Assembly (NCBI GenBank): GCA_025360015.1
Contig: JANYCZ010000025.1
Coordinates: 165,356 to 229,355, forward strand
Source of the DNA: Verrucomicrobiota bacterium
GTDB taxonomy: Bacteria; Verrucomicrobiota; Verrucomicrobiia; Verrucomicrobiales; Verrucomicrobiaceae
Direction of reading: 5' to 3'
DNA: 64,000 nucleotides
Shown here: positions 25,330 through 32,451 of the stretch, piece by piece
Numbering within the stretch: the stretch's first letter is position 1
Layout: each line of letters begins with the position of its first letter
Notes under the pieces: generated by a model
Told to the model about the DNA's origin: nothing
The model's database searches: none
Seen by the model: only the letters and a program-made list of their open reading frames with translations
Position numbers and translations under genes: made by a program

Positions 25330-25599
25330 ATGCCAGTCACCATTGAACACATCAAACAGGAAATCCGCAGCCTCGCGCCCGCCGACGTGGATCATCTGCT
25401 GCGTGACCTTCAACAAGAATACTTCATGCCTTCCGTGGATGACGAGGATGCGGCGTCGGCTGAAGCCGAGTGGGACGCGGAAATTGACCGTCGGGTGCAG
25501 GAGATTGAGGAGGGGAAAGTCGAACTTATCTCCGGCGCAGAATTTCAGCGCCAGACGGATGCCTTATTTGCCGAACTGGGTCTCAAGCGTCAAGCATGA
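25330..25599 (+). CDS. addiction-module antitoxin (unstable antitoxin, PF09720-like)
   Basis: An 89-residue acidic protein starting at ATG 25330. The pattern EAEWDAEIDRRVQEIEEGKVELIS is the hallmark of the Unstab_antitox/addiction module component family. The end overlaps the toxin start by 4 nt (ATGA). On the plus strand between two minus-strand operon genes, it looks inserted. Confidence 0.85.
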   Translation: MPVTIEHIKQEIRSLAPADVDHLLRDLQQEYFMPSVDDEDAASAEAEWDAEIDRRVQEIEEGKVELISGAEFQRQTDALFAELGLKRQA

Positions 25600-25934
25600 G
25601 AAGCGACTTCAACATCCATCCAGCCGCCAGCGAGGAGTTCACTGCCACCATTCGGCACTACGCTCTCTTGGATGAAGATGATCAGGACCAAACACTCGCA
25701 ACTGCATTCGACACGGCTTTCAACCGACATTTGAGCTTGATCATCGACAACCCGCTGCTCTACCACATCCGCCGCCGCAATACCCGTCGCGTCAATCTCA
25801 CGCCGCGTTTTGGCGAGCACTACATTGCTTATATGATCTGGCGAGAAAAGGTCGTTATCCTTGCCGTCGCTCATGCCAAGCGCCGCCCCTTTTACTGGCG
25901 CGAGCGTATCGGCGAAGCCAAAAAGTTGTTCTGA
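25596..25934 (+). CDS. RelE/ParE-family toxin
   Basis: A 112-residue plasmid-stabilisation (ParE/RelE) toxin: FNIHPAASEEFTATIRHYA at the N-terminus, NTRRVNLTPRFGEHYIAYMIWREKVVILAVAHAKRRPFYW at the C-terminus, with the usual VxxHxKRxPxYW ending. Most RelE-type toxins inhibit translation or gyrase; which one applies cannot be read here. It is translationally coupled to its antitoxin. Confidence 0.88.
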   Translation: MRSDFNIHPAASEEFTATIRHYALLDEDDQDQTLATAFDTAFNRHLSLIIDNPLLYHIRRRNTRRVNLTPRFGEHYIAYMIWREKVVILAVAHAKRRPFYWRERIGEAKKLF

Positions 25935-25977
25935 TCTGATGAATCACTGATTAAGCCGCAAAGGTGGCTGAGCAGAC

Positions 25978-27198
25978 TCAGCGCTGAACGGCGGCTTTCA
26001 CATCACCGAGTCCCTTGAACACTTCTTTCCGCCCGTCGTTAAATAGATGCAGGCCATCGGCCCCGGCGGCGAAGGCTTTGGCGGCGCGGGTTTGGTATTC
26101 CTCACGTGTGAGCAGCACATGAGGCGGAAGCGTGAGTTTGCCTGCGGCAATGAGGCGGTCTTCCTCGGCGGTGCGATCGTGGCCTTTGAGGGTGGCCTCC
26201 TCGCCGAACAACACGGCGCAACCGCTGCCATGCGCCATTTTCACAAAGGGCGCGATGTCGAAGTCGTAACCGCCGAGTCCATATTGACCCACGACGAGGT
26301 AATCCAGCCAGCCTTCCCTCAGCCATGTTTCCACATCGCAGCCCCAGGTGGGATACTTCTGCCAGTCAATGCGCACGGAGAGTCCGAGGTGCTTGTTTTT
26401 GAGCTTGCCGGCTTCGTTAAGAAGCTCGCGCACCTCGCAGACAAAGGCGGTCATGAGAGCATAGCGCAGCGGCACCCAGCGGGGATCGTCCTGCGTCACG
26501 GTGGTGGCATCGATGCCGTATTTGCTTTTGAAGGCATCGGCCATGGGCTGCTCGAAACCGAAGAAGACTGGGTGGCGCTGGAAGTCGAGATTGATGCCGT
26601 CGATGTCCTGCTGCGCCGCCTCGCGCAGGAGGCCGAGTTTGAACTCGCGCACTTCAAGATAGGCGAAGGAGAGGCGGTAGCTGGTCTTGCCTTTGGCATC
26701 GACGACGTGGAACTCTGGGTGCTGCCACCAGAAGGTGCTGTTGGCAAACTTGGGGAAACCGCCACCCCACATGTCCGCTGGGTAGTCGCCATTCATGCGC
26801 AAAGATGCGTAGCAAGCCAGTCCCGCCTCGTGACATGCATCCGCAGCGATCTTTAGCGTGTTCTCTCCGGCATCGGCCATGCGCTTCAGCGTTTCATGTG
26901 CGAGCTTGTCACCCCGTCTTGGGAATTCGGTCATGCCATCACCGATCAACTGCGTGACTTTGGACGGGTAGTTTGCACGGCTGCCAGCGATCGTGCACCA
27001 CTCCGTCACGGCGACTTGCGTGTTTTTGAATGCGAGCATCGCCTGACGAATATCGTCCGCTGTTTTGTAGCGGCCGCTGTGAAAGGCGCTGAAGCCGTCG
27101 TCATTCACCACGATGAGTTTGGCAGCGTTGTGCGGCTTGGGTGGCTGCGCGGCGAAGAGTGCTGGAGCGAGAGCCCAGAGAATGAGGAAGTGTTTCAT
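25978..27198 (-). CDS. secreted TIM-barrel glycosyl-hydrolase-like protein
   Basis: A 406-residue protein with a signal peptide (MKHFLILWALAPALFA). The N-terminal LIVVNDDGFSAFHSGRYKTADDIRQ and the barrel-like GINLDFQRHPVFFGFE, LGLSVRIDWQKYPTWGCDVETWL, DYLVVGQYGLGGYDFD and ADGLHLFNDGRKEVFKG resemble the hypothetical GHL10/GH-type barrel proteins of Verrucomicrobia and Planctomycetes. Candidate acids are the Asp of GINLDF and a later Glu (CAVLFGEEATL). It shares 1 nt with the upstream aldolase stop (TGATG), so it is translationally coupled. Substrate unknown. Confidence 0.7.
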   Translation of the reverse strand: MKHFLILWALAPALFAAQPPKPHNAAKLIVVNDDGFSAFHSGRYKTADDIRQAMLAFKNTQVAVTEWCTIAGSRANYPSKVTQLIGDGMTEFPRRGDKLAHETLKRMADAGENTLKIAADACHEAGLACYASLRMNGDYPADMWGGGFPKFANSTFWWQHPEFHVVDAKGKTSYRLSFAYLEVREFKLGLLREAAQQDIDGINLDFQRHPVFFGFEQPMADAFKSKYGIDATTVTQDDPRWVPLRYALMTAFVCEVRELLNEAGKLKNKHLGLSVRIDWQKYPTWGCDVETWLREGWLDYLVVGQYGLGGYDFDIAPFVKMAHGSGCAVLFGEEATLKGHDRTAEEDRLIAAGKLTLPPHVLLTREEYQTRAAKAFAAGADGLHLFNDGRKEVFKGLGDVKAAVQR

Positions 27199-28013
27199 CA
27201 GTATGTTTTACCCGCAGGCACGGCAGGCTGGCCGGAGATTTCATTGAGCACGTTGTCAAAGTCAGCGGCGCAGGCGCTGAGATGCGCGTGCAGCGCACCA
27301 AATTCGCTGCCGAGCACGACGAACTGCGCACCGAAATCGATGATCGTTTTCGCATCCGCAGCAGTGCCGACTGGGCGCCCCCAAGTTTTGCCATGCTTGC
27401 GGCAGGCGGCGGAGATCTGCTTTTGCACATCCATCATCACAGGGTCATTGACCGCAGCGGAACAACCGAGGCGCAGGGACATGTCGCCAGGGCCGAGGAA
27501 GAGGATGTCCACGCCCGGCACAGCGGCGATCTCTTCGGCATTCGCGAGAGCGGCGGGAGTTTCGATCTGCACGGTGAGGAAGGTCTCGCGGTTGGCGGCA
27601 TCGGGGTAATCAGCAGGCTTGCCGATCCAGTAGTCCGCATCGCGGCCACCGCCGCAGAAACCGCGATCACCGAGCGGTGGAAACTTGATGGCATTCACCA
27701 GCGCACGGGCTTCATCGGCACTGCCGACATGGGGAATCATCAAACCAGACGCGCCGTCTTCGAGCAGGCGGTAGAGGCTGTTTTTTTCCTTGGTGATCGG
27801 ACGCCACATGCAGTCGATGTCGGCGGCGTGATGGCGGCCCAGCATGGTTTCGGTTTCATGTGGGTCCCACACGCGGTGCTCGGCATCCAGCCAGATGCCG
27901 TCGTAGTGAAAGTGGGCGGCGATGGCCGGGAAAGAGGCGATGGGTGAGCCGGTGCAGCAGATGCGAGCGACTTGACCGGCGCGGATTTTGGCAAGGACTT
28001 TGGAGCGTCTCAT
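27198..28013 (-). CDS. HpcH/HpaI-type class II aldolase (locus copy 2)
   Basis: The protein has 271 residues from ATG 28013, which places the usual RRSKVLAKIRAGQ at the N-terminus; the longer frame to 28175 is antisense-like low-complexity sequence. Active-site landmarks are IWLDAEHRVWDP (His), CMWRP (Arg), TVQIETPAALAN (Glu) and LFLGPGDMSLRLG (Asp). The GLMIPHVGSADEARALV strand matches copy 1 closely (GIMVPHVTSADEARNVV). It is 19 nt downstream of the sialidase-like gene. A 2-keto-3-deoxy acid or related hydroxy-keto acid is the likely substrate. Confidence 0.88.
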   Translation of the reverse strand: MRRSKVLAKIRAGQVARICCTGSPIASFPAIAAHFHYDGIWLDAEHRVWDPHETETMLGRHHAADIDCMWRPITKEKNSLYRLLEDGASGLMIPHVGSADEARALVNAIKFPPLGDRGFCGGGRDADYWIGKPADYPDAANRETFLTVQIETPAALANAEEIAAVPGVDILFLGPGDMSLRLGCSAAVNDPVMMDVQKQISAACRKHGKTWGRPVGTAADAKTIIDFGAQFVVLGSEFGALHAHLSACAADFDNVLNEISGQPAVPAGKTY

Positions 28014-28032
28014 GGAGGCAATGGATGAAATT

Positions 28033-29127
28033 TCAGCGCAGCCAGTCGAGGGTGATGCGGCGGATGCGCAGGCGGTTGAGCGCGCCGACTTTGCTATCGC
28101 CCGCGCAGTAGCCGATGAGCATGGCATCGCCCACGAAATGAATGGCGGTGTAGTGATAGATGCCATCGGGATCATCCTCGATGAGCTTGCGCTGCGGCCA
28201 CGTTTTGCCGCCGTCTGTGGAGATGGCTGCGACGAAGGGATTGCGCTTTTTGGGTGGAAACGGAAACATGCCAGAGTGGTCGTTGTAGATGGCCAGCACG
28301 TCGCTGCTGCCGGGCAGGCGCTTGATGCTGGCGGGGCCGTTGGGAGATTTCATTTCCGTGGGCAGAGGTGGTGAAAACGTTTTGCCTGCGTCGGTGGAGT
28401 CCATTCCATACTGCGCGCCTTGATCCGTGCGGCACCAGGAGAAGATAGAGCCGTCCGCAAGCTCGACCACACCCGGCTCCTGAAGGCCGCTGCCGCTGCG
28501 CACTGGAATGGCCCACCAGGTGGAGGATTCAGTCCAGGTGGCACCTTCATCATCTGAATAGAGCCACATGGCGATGGCCCGCTGGTCCCATGATTTGTTG
28601 GTGCTTGGATCGGTGCCGCGTGAGCGGTGGAAGCCCAGGGGGATGATGAGGCGCCCCTTGCTCGTTTGAATGACGCGGTCGTTGTTTATCACAAAGTATC
28701 CCGGTGCCTGCTGCACCAGCTTGGGCTCGGTCCAGGTCTCGCCGTCGTCGCTGGAGAGGCGCATGTGCGGGCGGCAGTCGATCCAGCTGTTTTTGATGCA
28801 GTAAAACATGGCCAGCTTGCCGCTGGCGAGGCGCAGCAGAGAGACGCTCATCACATTGGCGGCGCCGGTGTTTTCCACCACGGTGACGGGCTGGCTCCAG
28901 GTGCGGCCTTGATCGTCCGAATGAATGCGCACGATGCGCGCCGGGCTCTCGTCCCGGGCACCCCCGTAGAAGTGCGAGTAGCAGAAGATGATGCGACCCG
29001 AGGCGAGCGTGGCAAAGGAGCCTTCGGAGTTGCGCGGGTTATCAGGCGTCGGATCAAGGTTGAAGGTGATGACGCTTTCGGCATGAGCCATGCAGACGAA
29101 GGCGAGACAAAGGGCGATGAGTTTCAT
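28033..29127 (-). CDS. secreted BNR/Asp-box exo-sialidase-like propeller
   Basis: The protein has 364 residues from ATG 29127 with a signal peptide (KLIALCLAFVCMAHA). At least five Asp-box-like repeats are visible: SDDQGRTWSQP, SSDDGETWTEP, SDDEGATWTES, STDAGKTFSPP, STDGGKTWPQ, spaced as in a six-bladed propeller. It belongs to the exo-alpha-sialidase/BNR family that is expanded in Planctomycetes and Verrucomicrobia; many members are not sialidases. The longer in-frame extension to 29439 is antisense to the RraA gene and is rejected. It sits between the RraA-like gene (14 nt) and the second aldolase. Confidence 0.8.
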   Translation of the reverse strand: MKLIALCLAFVCMAHAESVITFNLDPTPDNPRNSEGSFATLASGRIIFCYSHFYGGARDESPARIVRIHSDDQGRTWSQPVTVVENTGAANVMSVSLLRLASGKLAMFYCIKNSWIDCRPHMRLSSDDGETWTEPKLVQQAPGYFVINNDRVIQTSKGRLIIPLGFHRSRGTDPSTNKSWDQRAIAMWLYSDDEGATWTESSTWWAIPVRSGSGLQEPGVVELADGSIFSWCRTDQGAQYGMDSTDAGKTFSPPLPTEMKSPNGPASIKRLPGSSDVLAIYNDHSGMFPFPPKKRNPFVAAISTDGGKTWPQRKLIEDDPDGIYHYTAIHFVGDAMLIGYCAGDSKVGALNRLRIRRITLDWLR

Positions 29128-29140
29128 GGTGGTTGCGGAG

Positions 29141-29902
29141 TTACCACTCGCCTTGGCGAGCGAATTGTTTTTTAACGTTGCTGCTGAATTGGGTGATGGA
29201 TGCTTCGAGGGTGGCGAGGAGTTCGTCTGTGCTGCAGCCTGCGCCACCACGGGCGGCGGGGATGACGGTGGCGCATTCATTGGCATCCATGAAGCGCGCG
29301 GCTTCGAGGAGCTTGGGCTGGTCTTCAGGTGGAATGACCATGAAGCCGTGTTTGTCCGCGTGGATGAGATCATCCGGCTGCACGGTGCGGCCAAAGACTT
29401 CGACCTCACAGCCCCAGCGCACGGGGTGCACATGCGCATGGCCGACGCAGAGACGGCGGGCCAGCGCCTTGAAACCGGCGTTGGTCATTTCATCGAGATC
29501 GCGAATGGCCCCATCGGTGATGGTGCCGACACAGCCGAGGGCGCGGAACATGTTGGCGCTCACTTCGCCCCAGGCGGAGCCGAGCACGCGGGGTTTGTCG
29601 AGATCCTGTACGACAATGATTTTCGGCCCCGGCATGCTGGCGATGTAGCGGCGGAATTCTTCGCCGGCATGAGGGTTCGTCTGGCGGTGCGTAGCATTCG
29701 AAGGCTCGATCACCAGCGTGACGGCGTAGCCCACCATCGGGCCCATCTGCGGCATGAAGTCCCGTGTTTCCTCGATGTTGAAAGCATCCGTCCCGGGATT
29801 GTGTTTGGTGATCTGCTCCCAGCCATTGTAGATCGTGGGAGTGTTCCAGCGTTTGAGCTGCAGCAGGTCGCTGTGCGAAAGAGGGCGGGCGGTGGAAGAC
29901 AT
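29141..29902 (-). CDS. RraA-like / 4-carboxy-4-hydroxy-2-oxoadipate aldolase family protein
   Basis: A 253-residue RraA-fold protein. GSAWGEVSANMFRALGCVG followed by TITDGAIRDLDEM contains the GxxxxD-type active-site motif with the Arg and Asp used by HMG/CHA aldolases and oxaloacetate decarboxylases. The PDDLIHADKHGFMVIP stretch is also standard. It is the first gene of the longest minus-strand operon of the locus, with operator D 46 nt upstream, shared with the divergent regulator. A second-cleavage or decarboxylation step on a pyruvate-like product is plausible. Confidence 0.85.
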   Translation of the reverse strand: MSSTARPLSHSDLLQLKRWNTPTIYNGWEQITKHNPGTDAFNIEETRDFMPQMGPMVGYAVTLVIEPSNATHRQTNPHAGEEFRRYIASMPGPKIIVVQDLDKPRVLGSAWGEVSANMFRALGCVGTITDGAIRDLDEMTNAGFKALARRLCVGHAHVHPVRWGCEVEVFGRTVQPDDLIHADKHGFMVIPPEDQPKLLEAARFMDANECATVIPAARGGAGCSTDELLATLEASITQFSSNVKKQFARQGEW

Positions 29903-29948
29903 GGGAACGAAAGAGGCGATTGAAACGATTTGTCACAACGTCTTGCTT

Positions 29949-29969
29949 CTGGTCTGTTGTCCAAACCAG
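29949..29969. promoter_or_regulatory. operator copy D, abutting the regulator start codon
   Basis: CTGGT-CTGTTGTCCAA-ACCAG ends at 29969 and the regulator's ATG begins at 29970. The same site is 46 nt upstream of the divergent RraA-like gene. This suggests autoregulation together with control of the long operon. Confidence 0.78.
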
Positions 29970-31055
29970 ATGCCACCCACCGCCCCCTCCAGCCCCAGAC
30001 TGCCGCAACGCATCTCCCTGGCCACTTTGACAGCGCAGAGCCTGCGCGAGTCCATGCTGGCCGGTCACTGGCACGGCCATCTGCCGGGGGAGCGCGAGCT
30101 GTGCGCGCGCCTGCAGGTGAGCCGCCACACGCTGCGCGCCGCGCTGCATGAGCTGCAGCGCGATGGCTTCCTGGAAGTCTCGGACAGACAGCGGCGGCGC
30201 ATCAAGACGGCGGTCGAAGCACCGCAGGCGACACACAGCCGGGTGATCGCGCTCATCTCGCCGCGCTCGCTTTTAGAAATGTCTCCGTCCACCGTGGTGA
30301 TGGTGGATGATCTGCGCGATCAACTTTCCCGGGTGGGTTTCAGCTTTGAGATTCATGTGAGCACCGCGTGCTTCACCTCCAAGCCGGCACGTGCACTGGA
30401 GGCACTGACCACGCGCTCCCCTGCGGCGGCGTGGCTGCTGTTTGGCTCGCTGGAGCCGGTGCAGAGCTGGTTTCTGCGCCGTCAGCTTCCCTGTCTGGTG
30501 GTGGGATCCTGCGCACCAGAGATCGGCCTGCCCTCCATCGACGCCGACTACCGCGCGCTCTGCCGCCATGCGGGCGGCATGCTGTGCGGCAAAGGCCACC
30601 GCCACGTCGCCTTCGTCCGGCCGCTGGGAGATTACGGTGGTGACATGCAGAGCGAGCAGGGACTGCGCGAGGGGCTGAGCGGTACGCATGCGCCGGTGCT
30701 GCAGGTGATCTCCCATGATGGCACGGCGGCCAGCCTTTGCGCGCAACTGGACAAGGCGCTGCGCTCCGCCCGACCTCCCACGGCCTACGTGGTCGCGCGA
30801 GCGATGCATGTGCTCACGGTGATGATGTTTCTCACGCAGCGTGGCAAGCGCATCCCGCAGGACATGGTGGTGATCTCACGCGATGACGAGACCTTTCTTC
30901 AGCATACGGTCCCCGTCGTCACCCGCTATGCCGCAAACACCGGCCAGTTTGCCCGCAGCGTGTGCAAAGCCGCACGCCAGCTCGCCGAGACCGGTGCCTT
31001 GCCGCCGAAGGCGATCCGCCTGATGCCGAAGCTGATCCGTGGCGAGACGCTGTGA
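29970..31055 (+). CDS. GntR-type HTH / LacI-type sensor transcriptional regulator
   Basis: The protein has 361 residues from ATG 29970. Residues about 15-80 are a GntR-family winged helix (LATLTAQSLRESMLAG, LPGERELCARLQVSRHTLRAALHELQRDGFL). The remainder is a periplasmic-binding-protein-like LacI sensor (SRVIALISPRS, AAWLLFGSLEPVQSWF, PCLVVGS, GGMLCGKGHRHVAFVRPLG, DMVVISRDDETF, then PKLIRGETL). The AraR-type arrangement responds to sugars. Operator D touches the start codon and leaves no room for a Shine-Dalgarno, so a leaderless mRNA or an overlapping ribosome site is possible. It is probably the repressor of the four-site regulon. Its 3' end is antisense to the read-through frame of the YHS-like gene. 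Confidence 0.9.
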   Translation: MPPTAPSSPRLPQRISLATLTAQSLRESMLAGHWHGHLPGERELCARLQVSRHTLRAALHELQRDGFLEVSDRQRRRIKTAVEAPQATHSRVIALISPRSLLEMSPSTVVMVDDLRDQLSRVGFSFEIHVSTACFTSKPARALEALTTRSPAAAWLLFGSLEPVQSWFLRRQLPCLVVGSCAPEIGLPSIDADYRALCRHAGGMLCGKGHRHVAFVRPLGDYGGDMQSEQGLREGLSGTHAPVLQVISHDGTAASLCAQLDKALRSARPPTAYVVARAMHVLTVMMFLTQRGKRIPQDMVVISRDDETFLQHTVPVVTRYAANTGQFARSVCKAARQLAETGALPPKAIRLMPKLIRGETL

Positions 31056-31340
31056 GGGAACATAGACGATGTGACCCCGAACGTTTGCGTCTTCCGCGCA
31101 ATACCCGACGCCTATTTCGCCACTTCCTTCTTCTTCCACCGGATAGGAGCCAGGGGACTTGGAAAACTTCTGCATGCAGTCGGTGCAGCAGAACGAGACG
31201 AAGCCTTCTTCGGTCTTGACCCGATAGATCGGACGCGAGGGCTTGTGGTCCACCGGGCATTCATCATTGATGGGCCAGGCGGCGAACACGGTGGCGGTCA
31301 TGGCCAGACTGAGCAGCAGAGGAGCGAGAAGAGATTTCAT
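30876..31340 (-). CDS. secreted YHS/TRASH-like metal-binding protein, apparently frameshifted at its end
   Basis: ATG 31340 starts a signal peptide (KSLLAPLLLSLAMTATVFA) followed by a YHS/TRASH-like module with cysteines in DECPVDH and FCCTDCMQKFSKSPGSYPV. As sequenced, the frame continues to 30876, adding about 80 low-complexity residues antisense to the regulator's 3' end. If one base is skipped just after YPV, the frame reads KKKEVAK and stops at 31112-31114, an ending of natural length and character. I believe the functional gene is 31112-31340 (about 75 residues) with an indel or sequencing error near 31130. Periplasmic copper or heavy-metal binding is likely. Confidence 0.6.
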   Translation of the reverse strand: MKSLLAPLLLSLAMTATVFAAWPINDECPVDHKPSRPIYRVKTEEGFVSFCCTDCMQKFSKSPGSYPVEEEGSGEIGVGYCAEDANVRGHIVYVPSQRLATDQLRHQADRLRRQGTGLGELACGFAHAAGKLAGVCGIAGDDGDRMLKKGLVIA

Positions 31341-31454
31341 GGATGGAGTCGAGTTGGAGTTGGCGCGCGTTACCCCTTCAACGCACGGCTTCCACGCTCT
31401 CATAGGACATCGCAAATCCTGCCCATGGATGCGCAAGGCTGGCACAGTGTGGGG

Positions 31455-32159
31455 TTATTTCTCTTCGATGTCCCAGTAGGAGAGATTGGCGATTTGCTCG
31501 GGGGACAGGGAGTCGATCCAGCTTTTGCTGCCGTATCCTGAATTGAACATGCGACGCCAGTCGATGTATCCATCAGGACTTAATTTCTCCACGGCAACGG
31601 AACCATCATTGCGTCCCACGATGATTTTATTCCCTTTCCAAACTCGGCCACGCTTGTTGCCCGATTGGTCCGAGACATCCCATTTGGGCGGCCATGAGGC
31701 ATTGAGTGCATTTTCCACGACGACGGGCATATCTCCGATAGAAAAATCCGTTTGAGATTTGAGCAGCATCCAGTGGCACTCACCAGGAGTCAGAGCTTTG
31801 GAAAAGTCAGGCGCAGTCCCAATGTCTCCGTCGGGAACAAACACACTGTTGGTACAACCAAAAATTTGCTCCTCAGTCGCCGTCAGAATCTTTTCCTGGA
31901 ACAATTTGCGAAAAACCTGATTGGCAGATTCACCACCGGAGGTTTCAAGCCCTGCATCTGGATAGGCGGATCCGTTATCACGAGCATACAGCTTCAGGCT
32001 GATAATGATCTGCCTGCAGTTGTTGACTCCCTGCATCTGCGTTCCTTGTCTTGAGATCATAGGCTGAAAAGACGCTATAAATATCCAGGCTAGCAAACCC
32101 AGGCCCAGCACAATTCCCCATTGCAGGCATCCCCAGCGCACTTTTGGCGGCTCATTCAT
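31455..32159 (-). CDS. membrane-anchored pseudopilin-like protein
   Basis: The protein has 234 residues from ATG 32159; the frame continues upstream to 32519, but that part overlaps the permease start and lacks protein character. One N-terminal membrane helix (WGIVLGLGLLAWIFIASF) is followed by NNCRQIIISLKLYARDNGSAYPD, which resembles the post-helix segment of type II secretion pseudopilins or DUF1559-like proteins of this phylum, and a cysteine-containing beta-rich C-terminal domain. No prepilin cleavage motif is obvious. Function unknown. Between 32160 and 32451 I see a TTGACA at about 32335 and heptad-like CATTCC/ATTCGTC repeats but no gene. Confidence 0.6.
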   Translation of the reverse strand: MNEPPKVRWGCLQWGIVLGLGLLAWIFIASFQPMISRQGTQMQGVNNCRQIIISLKLYARDNGSAYPDAGLETSGGESANQVFRKLFQEKILTATEEQIFGCTNSVFVPDGDIGTAPDFSKALTPGECHWMLLKSQTDFSIGDMPVVVENALNASWPPKWDVSDQSGNKRGRVWKGNKIIVGRNDGSVAVEKLSPDGYIDWRRMFNSGYGSKSWIDSLSPEQIANLSYWDIEEK

Positions 32160-32451
32160 GGGCGTATTCCAGCAAAACTGGCCCTGCAAGGCAATCGCAA
32201 TCGGCAGGCGCATCCGTTCGCACCTCCGGGATGCATTCCACACGCCGTGATCGAGGACGAGTTCGAGTAGGAGGACGAGGACGATTCCGGCTGGCGGCGG
32301 GTTTTGGCCTTTTGCCTCACCTTGCGCCTCTTGACAGCGTTTATCACTTTGTCCCCTTTCCGTATTCGTCGTTCGACATTCCGCCATTCCCCCGTTCTTT
32401 CTCGCTTGAACCCGCCTTTTCGGCGCGTTTAGAACTGTTCTCACCAACCAC

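Noticed and set aside
25210..25977. Direct repeats flanking the RelE/ParE-type module, by analogy with the HEPN-MNT module
   Set aside because: Only a 7-nt match (CTGATTA) was found on the two sides, which is not significant.
22946..28013. Phosphonate biosynthesis suggested by an enolase paralogue near PEP/pyruvate-superfamily proteins
   Set aside because: The HpcH/HpaI proteins have aldolase active sites, not a PEP mutase motif, and no phosphonopyruvate decarboxylase is seen.
10120..29127. Sialic-acid catabolic cluster (NanM-like kelch protein, symporter, sialidase-like and sialate-esterase-like genes)
   Set aside because: No NanA lyase, NanE epimerase or NanK kinase, nor GlcNAc-6-P enzymes, and the aldolases are HpcH/HpaI type. 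BNR and SGNH families are broad in this phylum, so the substrate stays open.
28128..29439. Long N-terminal extensions of the sialidase-like (to 29439) and aldolase (to 28175) frames
   Set aside because: The extensions overlap neighbouring genes in antisense or out-of-frame composition; good signal-peptide or family-typical starts exist at 29127 and 28013.
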